64,000 nucleotides of DNA, taken from Citrobacter sp. On2M (lineage in GTDB: Bacteria; Pseudomonadota; Gammaproteobacteria; Enterobacterales; Enterobacteriaceae). Shown one piece after another: positions 57,482 through 64,000 of this stretch (its first letter is position 1; each line of letters starts with the position of its first letter). A program made the position numbers and the translations under genes. The notes beneath the pieces were generated by a model that was not told the DNA's origin, did no database searches, and saw only the letters and a list, made by a program, of their open reading frames with translations. The stretch lies in contig NZ_WPCV01000004.1 of NCBI RefSeq assembly GCF_018035235.1, positions 558,001 to 622,000 of the forward strand, read 5' to 3'.

Positions 57482-58435
57482 ATGCGTATTAGCACCCAGA
57501 TGATGTACCAGCAGAATATGCGCGGCATCACTAACTCTCAGGCGGAATGGATGAAGTTCGGCGAGCAGATGTCGACGGGCAAACGCGTGCTGAACCCATC
57601 TGACGATCCGATTGCCGCCTCGCAAGCTGTAGTACTTTCGCAGGCTCAGGCGCAGAACAGCCAATACACGTTGGCGCGCACATTCGCGACGCAAAAAGTG
57701 TCGCTGGAAGAGAACGTGCTGAATCAGGTGACGACGGCGATCCAGACTGCGCAGGAAAAAATCGTTAGTGCGGGAAACGGTACGTTAAGTGATGATGACC
57801 GTGCATCGTTGGCCACCGACCTGCAGGGGATCCGCGATCAGCTGATGAACCTGGCGAACAGCACCGACGGTAATGGGCGCTACATTTTTGGCGGATATAA
57901 AACAGAATCTGCACCGTTTGCCCAGGCTGATGGCGCTTACAGCGGCGGTACGACAAACGTCACCCAGCAGGTTGATGCCTCCCGGACCATGGTGATTGGT
58001 CATACTGGCGATAAAGTCTTCGCCAGCCTGACCAGCAACGCCGTGCCTGAACCTGCGGGCGGTACTCAGGAAAAGAACCTGTTCAAAATGCTGGATAGCG
58101 CGATTGATGCGCTTAACACACCGGTTGAGGGCAATGATGCGGCAAAAGCTACTGCCACTGCAGCCATCGATAAAACCAGCCGAGGTCTTAAAAACTCGCT
58201 GAATAACGTGCTGTCTGTACGTGCAGAATTAGGCACGCAGCTAAGCGAATTGAGCTCGCTGGATTCACTGGGTGCCGATCGTGCATTGGGGCAAACCCAA
58301 CAGATGAGTAATCTGGTGGATGTCGACTGGAACGCCGCGATTTCGTCTTACGTGATGCAACAAGCCGCACTGCAGGCATCGTATAAAACGTTTACTGATA
58401 TGCAGGGCATGTCGCTGTTCCAGCTTAACCGGTAA
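57482..58435 (+). CDS. flgL: Hook-filament junction protein FlgL (HAP3)
   Basis: 317 residues as in E. coli, flagellin-like at both ends (MRISTQMMYQQNMRGI; TGKRVLNPSDDPIAASQ). 14 bases after flgK with AGGGAGAGG as ribosome site. Last gene of the flg cluster, followed by a strong terminator. Confidence 0.96.
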   Translation: MRISTQMMYQQNMRGITNSQAEWMKFGEQMSTGKRVLNPSDDPIAASQAVVLSQAQAQNSQYTLARTFATQKVSLEENVLNQVTTAIQTAQEKIVSAGNGTLSDDDRASLATDLQGIRDQLMNLANSTDGNGRYIFGGYKTESAPFAQADGAYSGGTTNVTQQVDASRTMVIGHTGDKVFASLTSNAVPEPAGGTQEKNLFKMLDSAIDALNTPVEGNDAAKATATAAIDKTSRGLKNSLNNVLSVRAELGTQLSELSSLDSLGADRALGQTQQMSNLVDVDWNAAISSYVMQQAALQASYKTFTDMQGMSLFQLNR

Positions 58436-58473
58436 CGACCCATTTTGAACATATCATGAAACTGGATATGTTT

Positions 58474-58514
58474 ATCTGCCCGCTCCCTTAACACCCGGAG
58501 CGGGCATTTTTTTA
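58474..58514. terminator. Terminator after flgL
   Basis: TGCCCGCTCC / GGAGCGGGCA (58477-58486 and 58497-58506) followed by seven Ts. It overlaps the stop of the convergent MFS gene. Confidence 0.92.
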
Positions 58515-59711
58515 GGCGTCAGTCGTTTTGTAAAGTGACAGATTGCTTGTGAGTCTGATTACCAGTGCGATCGCACCGCTACATGTTGCCAGTGCAACCA
58601 CACCTTCCCAGTTTGCCAGCGCGTAAACCTGGCTGCCGAGAACTGAACCCAGCGCCATACCGATAAATACCATGGTAAACAACAGTGCGTTCAGACGCCC
58701 TCTGGCCTGAGGCTCCAGGCTATAGACCAGGTTCTGGTGGGCAACCAGGCTGGATTGTAATCCGAGATCAAAACCTACCGCTGAAAGGGCAATAAGCAAC
58801 CATTGTCCCTGAACTGGTAGAGCGGGTAACAAGAACATCAGTGCGAAGGATACCGTGACCAGTAAAGCACTTAACTGCGTCACTTTCGCAGCACCTACTT
58901 TATCAGCAAGGTGACCTGCCAGCGGCGCGGCAAGCGCTCCGGCCGCACCCGCGATACCAAACGCGCCTGCCATCGCGCTACCCATTTGGTAATGTTCAGA
59001 TAACATCACAGCCAGCGTAGACCAGAAGGCGCTAAAGGCAATGGACAGAAAACCTTGCGCCAGTGCCGCGCGCCGTAAGGCGGGATACCTTTGCCACAGT
59101 TGCGCCATCGAGAGCATTAATGACGGGTAGCTCAACGTGGAATGGACGGCAAAACGAGGCAGTGCTTTCCACATAATCACGGTAATAACAGCAATACTGA
59201 CGGCGGCGAGCTGATACATTTCGCGCCAGCCAAAGGCTTCACCTATCAGTCCACTGATGGTACGCGAGAGTAAAATCCCCAGCAGTAGGCCAGTCATTAC
59301 GGTGCCCACCGTTTTTCCCTGCCTGCCTTCAGGCGCCAGAATGGCCGCTGCGGGGACAATGTCCTGCGCCATAGTTGCCGCCATTCCCATCAGCAGGCTG
59401 ACCAGCAATAGTGAATACAACTGTCCGGTAAAGCTGCAGGCCAGAAGAAGGAAGGCAAGCGTGAAGCTTTTAAACAGAATTAGCGTCCGGCGATCATAAC
59501 GGTCTCCCAGGGGCAGTAAAAACAAAATCCCCAGCGCGTATCCCGCCTGGGTGAGCGTCGGAACCAGCCCCATGCCGGTGATGCTTAAGTCCAGATCCTG
59601 ACCCATTAAAGGCAGAAGAGGCTGGGCATAGTAGATAGCGGCCACGCTGAAACCAGCGCCCAATGCCAGAACAAAAATGACCCAACGGGAAAGTGCGATA
59701 TGCGTGTTCAC
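58512..59711 (-). CDS. MFS transporter, accessory
   Basis: 399 residues from the GTG at 59711, seven bases after GAGGA; a GTG six codons earlier is the alternative. 12 membrane spans, motif A (LLPLGDRYDRRTLIL). It belongs to the drug or sugar exporter type of MFS related to YnfM-like proteins; substrate unknown. E. coli and Salmonella have flgL directly followed by rne, so this gene and the divergent LysR gene are an insertion. Confidence 0.8.
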   Translation of the reverse strand: MNTHIALSRWVIFVLALGAGFSVAAIYYAQPLLPLMGQDLDLSITGMGLVPTLTQAGYALGILFLLPLGDRYDRRTLILFKSFTLAFLLLACSFTGQLYSLLLVSLLMGMAATMAQDIVPAAAILAPEGRQGKTVGTVMTGLLLGILLSRTISGLIGEAFGWREMYQLAAVSIAVITVIMWKALPRFAVHSTLSYPSLMLSMAQLWQRYPALRRAALAQGFLSIAFSAFWSTLAVMLSEHYQMGSAMAGAFGIAGAAGALAAPLAGHLADKVGAAKVTQLSALLVTVSFALMFLLPALPVQGQWLLIALSAVGFDLGLQSSLVAHQNLVYSLEPQARGRLNALLFTMVFIGMALGSVLGSQVYALANWEGVVALATCSGAIALVIRLTSNLSLYKTTDA

Positions 59712-59807
59712 AAATGATTCCTCAATCACAGGATGTGCGGCTATTTTTATCCTTCAGCGGATGGTGCGGTAGCGAGCGCAGTGGTAAAACTGTTATACGT
59801 ATAGCGT

Positions 59808-60758
59808 ATGAAGAAATTACGAATGATAAAAAATGAACGTATAGATAGGGTGGAGCTGATGCGGACTTTCGTGCGCATCGTCGAGGCTGGATCGCTTTCG
59901 GCTGCGGCAAAACAGATGGGCACAACGCAGGCGACTGTCAGCCGCCGGTTACAATCCCTGGAGGCACTGCTTGGTGTGAAACTGATAATGCGCACCACGC
60001 ATGCGATGAAATTAACCGACGACGGTGAGCGCGGCTACCAGCATGCCAAGAAAATTATTGATGCGTGGCTGGCACTGGAAGATGGGCTCAATGTCACGGA
60101 GGAGGAACCGGTGGGCACGCTGCGGGTACGTGCACCGCATGCCTTCGGGCAGCAACAACTTCTTGAGCCGTTGCTGCACTTTCTTTCTCGTTATCCGCAG
60201 TTGTCGGTAGAGTGGATGCTCAATGATAAAACCGTTGATTTCCTCAGCGATAATATTGATTGCGCGATCAGGGTGGGGGCAGAGGTTGATCCGGACACTG
60301 TCTCGGTATTACTGGCCGAAGTTCCCCGGAGTATGGTGGTGAGTCCCGCATTGCTGGCGCAGTATGGCGAGCTTTCGCATCCGGAGCAATTATCCGCGCT
60401 GCCGTGGATTGCCGTGAACACGTTTTACCAACATAGCGTTTCGTTACTGCATCAATCGCGTAATGAACCGGTTACGCTGAATATTACACCCAGATTAAGC
60501 ACCGACAGTATTTATGTTGCCAGAAATGCTGCCCTGGCAGGGTTAGGCGTGACGATTGTGTCGAGCTGGATGGTCGAGGAAGATATTGCCAGCGGACGCC
60601 TGGTTACGTTGCTACCCGAGTGGCATGCGGCATCGTTGCCTGTGCATTTGGTCTATCCCTGGGCGCGTTACTATCCGACCCGATTACGCAAATTTTTAGC
60701 TTTAATGAAAGATGTCATGCCGCAGCTAACGGGGATGAAACGTGTAAAACCCACGTAG
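59808..60758 (+). CDS. LysR-type regulator, accessory
   Basis: 316 residues as drawn; the true start may be the ATG at 59823 or later, since no start has a good ribosome site. The N-terminal winged helix (RTFVRIVEAGSLSAAAKQMG, TVSRRLQSLEALLGVKL) is clear and the substrate-binding domain is complete. It diverges from the MFS gene across 96 bases and most likely controls it, the usual LysR arrangement. Target ligand unknown. Confidence 0.85.
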   Translation: MKKLRMIKNERIDRVELMRTFVRIVEAGSLSAAAKQMGTTQATVSRRLQSLEALLGVKLIMRTTHAMKLTDDGERGYQHAKKIIDAWLALEDGLNVTEEEPVGTLRVRAPHAFGQQQLLEPLLHFLSRYPQLSVEWMLNDKTVDFLSDNIDCAIRVGAEVDPDTVSVLLAEVPRSMVVSPALLAQYGELSHPEQLSALPWIAVNTFYQHSVSLLHQSRNEPVTLNITPRLSTDSIYVARNAALAGLGVTIVSSWMVEEDIASGRLVTLLPEWHAASLPVHLVYPWARYYPTRLRKFLALMKDVMPQLTGMKRVKPT

Positions 60759-60767
60759 AACCGATAT

Positions 60768-60797
60768 AAAAAAGCCGACCCGAAGGTCGGCTTTGAT
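60768..60797. terminator. Terminator shared by the LysR gene and rne
   Basis: AAGCCGACC / GGTCGGCTT stem with A-run left and, on the minus strand, TTTTTT. It ends rne transcription and faces the LysR gene end. Confidence 0.9.
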
Positions 60798-60809
60798 AGT
60801 GATTATGAC

Positions 60810-63800
60810 TTACTCAACAGGTTGCGGGCGTGTTGCTGGCGCGGTCGCCTGGTGCGTGGCGCTGTGTCCGCCTGCAGCACCTTTACCTTCAAAGGCGAAT
60901 GCCGGACGTTGCCACTCGCTATGACGCGGCGCTTCAGGCACATATTCCGGTGCCGGGGCGCGGGTCATCGGTGCGGTCGCATGGCTGTGAAGATGTTCTG
61001 CGTCAGCGCTGGTTACGACAACGTCAGACTTAACGACTTCGGTTTCGACGACAGGTGCTGCAACAACTTGTTGCGGCGCTGCAACTTCTTCAACAACAGG
61101 CGCTGTTTCCACAACCTCGACAATCTCTTCAACCGATTCAGGCTGGGAGACAACGACGTCTGCAGGTTCTTCGACAACAGGCGCAGCTACAACTTCAGTT
61201 ACAGGTTCGGCTTTCGCAGCGATCTCCTCGGCAACAGGTGCGTCGGATTCAGCGATAATTTGCGACTGCTGCTCGGCCGGAGCTGCAATAACTTCCGGAT
61301 GTGTGGTTTCAACCTGTGTGGTTTCAACAACGGCGGCCTGAGTTTCAGCTACGACAACCTCTGGCTGTACGGTTTCAACCGGTGCAGGAGTGTCCACAAT
61401 GTGTTCTGCAGCTGCTGCAGCAACCTGAGGCTCTACGGCTACTGGTGCTGTTTGCGGCTGGACCATTTCCTGCTCGCGTTGCTCTTCACTCTGCTGATCC
61501 TGAGGACGAGCGACAGGATAGCGGATCCATACTTTACCGGACGCTAATTCCGGAGAGGCGCAGGCGACGGTTAACGGCATCGGCGACTGAACCGGGTAAC
61601 GCTCGTCACGGTAACGGCGACGACGCTGTCCACTTACGCGCAGATGGCGAGGAGAGCGACGGGAACGACGCGGCATGCCATTGGAGTCACGCGCTTCGCT
61701 GTTGTCTTCCTGCTCAGTTGCGACGACAGCTGGCAGATCAACTTTCGCCAGTTCGGTACGCTGTACCGGTGCAGACTGTTCAGTAGGCTGAGTGACAACT
61801 GTTTCAGCGACCACGGCGGCGGTAGCCACTTCGGTTTCGACTGCCGGACTGTCTGTGAAACGAACTTTCTGACTCAACTGACGCTGTTTACGGCGAGTTT
61901 GAGGCTGACGTACGCGCTCTTCCTGCTCGGTATCCTGCACTGGTTGTTCAGCCTGGTTCAGCTCTTTAACTTCCTGCTGTGCCTGACGTTTATCATCGTT
62001 ACGACGACGGTTGCGTTCGCGACGCGGAGCCTGCTGCTCATCGCCTGACTTCGTTTTGTCTGCAATGTCAGTGGATTGCTGGCGGTTATCACGTGCTTCC
62101 GCATTTTGCTGCTGTGATTGACGACGATTACGGCGGTTTTCTTCGCGATTTTCGCCGCTTTCTGAACGCTCGTTACGGTTGTCACGGTCACCACGGTTGT
62201 CGCGATTATCACGACGATCGTTACGGTCGCGACGATTGTTCTGACGCGGTTTACGACGATCCTGTTGGCGTTCCGTTTTCTCTTCAGCTTTCGGCGCAGG
62301 TTGTTCAACCGGTTTTACTTCTTCGCTACCGCTGAAGATGGACTTCAGAGCGCCAAAGAAACGACTAATCAAACCCGGCTGTGCGGCGACAGCTGTGGTC
62401 GCAACAGCAGCTTTAGGCGCAACGGCTTTCGTAGCTGGCTCCTGCAGTGCAGGGGCTGGCGGCACGTCTGGCATCGCAAAGGTGGCCAGCGCCGGTTGTT
62501 CTGGCTGTTTACGCTCGACGTATTCTTCTTCCGTCGGCAATGCCATCGCTTCTTCATGCAGTTTCGGCAGCAGGTAGCTCAGGGTAGGCGTTTCTTCCCC
62601 TTTGCGTACACGCAGCACGGAGTAGTGCGGGGTTTCCATCTGATCGTTTGGCACGATCACACAGCGCACCCCGTTCTGACGCGTCTCGATGGCATTTACC
62701 GCGGTACGTTTTTCGTTAAGCAGATAGGATGCGATCGGCACAGGAACAATAGCGTGAACTTCCTGCGTATTTTCTTTCAACGCTTCTTCTTCGATCAGAC
62801 GCAGAATAGACAACGACAGTGATTCGTTATCACGTACGGTACCGGTGCCGGAGCAGCGCGGGCACACGTGATGGCTGGATTCACCCAGCGACGGGCTCAG
62901 ACGCTGACGGGACATCTCCAGCAGACCGAAACGAGAAATATGGCTGATCTGAATACGTGCTCTGTCCTGACGCACAGCTTCACGCAGACGGTTTTCAACC
63001 GCACGCTGGTGGCGAACCGGGGTCATATCGATAAAGTCGATAACAATCAGGCCGCCGAGGTCGCGCAGGCGCAACTGACGAGCAATTTCATCGGCTGCTT
63101 CAAGGTTTGTGTTGAACGCTGTTTCTTCGATGTCGCCGCCGCGGGTTGCGCGTGCGGAGTTGATATCGATAGCGGTCAGCGCTTCAGTGCTGTCGATTAC
63201 GATTGAGCCGCCGGACGGCAGACGTACTTCGCGCTGGAACGCAGACTCAATTTGAGACTCGATTTGATAGTGGCTGAACAGCGGGATTTCACCGGTGTAC
63301 AGTTTGATTTTGCTGCTGAAATCCGGACGCCCCAATGCAGCGATGTGCTGACGCGCCATCTCCATGACTTTTGGGTTGTCGATGAGGATTTCGCCGATGT
63401 CCTGACGTAAGTAGTCACGGAATGCGCGAACGATAACGTTGCTTTCCTGGTGGATCAGGAACGGAGCAGGGCGGCTTTCAGCGGCTTTTTGAATCGCTTC
63501 CCAGTGTTTCAGGCGGAAGCTCAGGTCCCACTGCAGTGCTTCGGCGGATTTGCCGACACCTGCGGTACGCACGATAAGCCCCATGCCATCAGGCAGTTCC
63601 AGACTTGCCAGTGCTTCTTTCAGTTCGGTACGGTCGTCGCCTTCAATGCGACGGGAGATGCCGCCCGCGCGCGGGTTGTTCGGCATCAGAACCAGATAGC
63701 TCCCCGCCAGGCTGATAAAGGTGGTCAGCGCAGCGCCTTTATTGCCGCGTTCTTCTTTATCGATCTGAACAATGACTTCCTGACCTTCGCGCAACACGTC

Positions 63801-64000
63801 TTTTATGTTGGGACGACCATGGGAGTTGTAGTTAGCGGGGAAGTATTCGCGGGCAATTTCTTTTAACGGGAGGAAACCGTGACGTTCAGCGCCGTAATCA
63901 ACGAAAGCAGCTTCCAGACTCGGTTCAATACGGGTAATTTTGCCTTTATAGATATTGGCTTTTTTCTGTTCGTGTCCAGGACTTTCAATATCCAGATCGT
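60810..64000 (-). CDS. rne: Ribonuclease E (5' end outside the window)
   Basis: The frame is open from the stop at 60810 to the window end, 1063 codons, and begins inside the S1 region ([19 protein letters not shown]), so roughly the first 25 residues are missing. S1 domain, DNase-I-like catalytic core with [13 protein letters not shown] and [16 protein letters not shown], the zinc-link CPRCSGTGT, then a long disordered C-terminal half with Arg-rich RNA-binding patches and Glu/Val/Pro-rich repeats. It is the endonuclease scaffold of the degradosome. The methionine at 63797 is internal and not the start. Confidence 0.97.
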   Translation of the reverse strand, partial: DLDIESPGHEQKKANIYKGKITRIEPSLEAAFVDYGAERHGFLPLKEIAREYFPANYNSHGRPNIKDVLREGQEVIVQIDKEERGNKGAALTTFISLAGSYLVLMPNNPRAGGISRRIEGDDRTELKEALASLELPDGMGLIVRTAGVGKSAEALQWDLSFRLKHWEAIQKAAESRPAPFLIHQESNVIVRAFRDYLRQDIGEILIDNPKVMEMARQHIAALGRPDFSSKIKLYTGEIPLFSHYQIESQIESAFQREVRLPSGGSIVIDSTEALTAIDINSARATRGGDIEETAFNTNLEAADEIARQLRLRDLGGLIVIDFIDMTPVRHQRAVENRLREAVRQDRARIQISHISRFGLLEMSRQRLSPSLGESSHHVCPRCSGTGTVRDNESLSLSILRLIEEEALKENTQEVHAIVPVPIASYLLNEKRTAVNAIETRQNGVRCVIVPNDQMETPHYSVLRVRKGEETPTLSYLLPKLHEEAMALPTEEEYVERKQPEQPALATFAMPDVPPAPALQEPATKAVAPKAAVATTAVAAQPGLISRFFGALKSIFSGSEEVKPVEQPAPKAEEKTERQQDRRKPRQNNRRDRNDRRDNRDNRGDRDNRNERSESGENREENRRNRRQSQQQNAEARDNRQQSTDIADKTKSGDEQQAPRRERNRRRNDDKRQAQQEVKELNQAEQPVQDTEQEERVRQPQTRRKQRQLSQKVRFTDSPAVETEVATAAVVAETVVTQPTEQSAPVQRTELAKVDLPAVVATEQEDNSEARDSNGMPRRSRRSPRHLRVSGQRRRRYRDERYPVQSPMPLTVACASPELASGKVWIRYPVARPQDQQSEEQREQEMVQPQTAPVAVEPQVAAAAAEHIVDTPAPVETVQPEVVVAETQAAVVETTQVETTHPEVIAAPAEQQSQIIAESDAPVAEEIAAKAEPVTEVVAAPVVEEPADVVVSQPESVEEIVEVVETAPVVEEVAAPQQVVAAPVVETEVVKSDVVVTSADAEHLHSHATAPMTRAPAPEYVPEAPRHSEWQRPAFAFEGKGAAGGHSATHQATAPATRPQPVE

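Noticed and set aside
63797-63799. Methionine codon as start of rne
   Set aside because: The preceding sequence continues in frame with conserved S1-domain residues up to the window end.
60822-63866. Long frames antisense to rne (for example 241 and 185 residues)
   Set aside because: They mirror the biased codons of the Arg/Glu/Val-rich rne C-terminal half and have low-complexity Arg, Phe and Asn composition.

Overview
The window is a chromosomal segment of an Enterobacteriaceae member close to Escherichia and Salmonella. Its backbone follows the E. coli K-12 order serX-ghrA-ycdXYZ-csgGFED/BAC-ymdAB-clsC-opgC/GH-yceK-msyB-mdtG-lpxL-trhO-yceIJO-solA-bssS-dinI-pyrC-yceB-mdtH-rimJ-yceH-mviM-murJ-flgNMA/BCDEFGHIJKL-rne. 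Protein divergence from E. coli and the accessory content fit Citrobacter best, but the genus is an inference. All gene names rest on remembered protein sequences, not on a search.

Layout. 1-720: an unidentified fragment, two 181-bp tandem repeats that each start with the 3' end of the next gene, and a tRNA-Ser(GGA). 0.9-3.9 kb: ghrA and ycdXYZ. 4-8.5 kb: the two divergent curli operons. 8.6-11 kb: ymdA, ymdB, clsC. 11-16.5 kb: osmoregulated periplasmic glucan genes opgC and opgGH. 16.6-17.2 kb: yceK and msyB. 17.15-29.6 kb: a 12.45-kb AT-rich mobile element inserted in codons 5-9 of msyB. 29.7-38.3 kb: backbone from mdtG to pyrC. 38.4-40.7 kb: a small accessory patch with a truncated type VI secretion gene, next to which grxB is missing. 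40.7-46.8 kb: yceB to murJ. 46.9-58.4 kb: the complete flg cluster. 58.5-60.8 kb: an inserted MFS exporter and LysR regulator pair. 60.8-64 kb: rne, cut by the window end.

The main novelty is the msyB element. It encodes a large serine integrase, a Nu1-like terminase small subunit, an HNH nuclease, an orphan adenine methyltransferase, a PD-(D/E)XK-like protein, a DUF2806 protein, several small membrane or secreted proteins and a non-coding block dense in inverted repeats that could be a replication origin. It has no capsid, tail, lysis or conjugation genes. This looks like a phage satellite, comparable in logic to the Vibrio PLE or to PICIs but with different genes. Leaders of several cargo genes carry a CTAAATA motif followed by a hairpin that can bury the Shine-Dalgarno sequence; CTAAATAcCcc is, as I recall, the late promoter motif of Vi01-like phages, so the element may read a helper phage's late transcription signal. 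The element also brings its own promoter, Shine-Dalgarno sequence and start codon to rebuild a full-length MsyB at the left junction, leaving the original msyB start stranded 12.4 kb away.

Host systems in the window: CsgD activates csgBAC, and CsgEFG secrete and anchor the fibre. OpgGH make periplasmic glucans that OpgC succinylates. The flg operons build the rod, hook and junction, with FlgM holding back sigma-28 and FlgN chaperoning FlgK and FlgL. dinI and pyrC keep recognisable LexA, PurR and leader-hairpin control sites.
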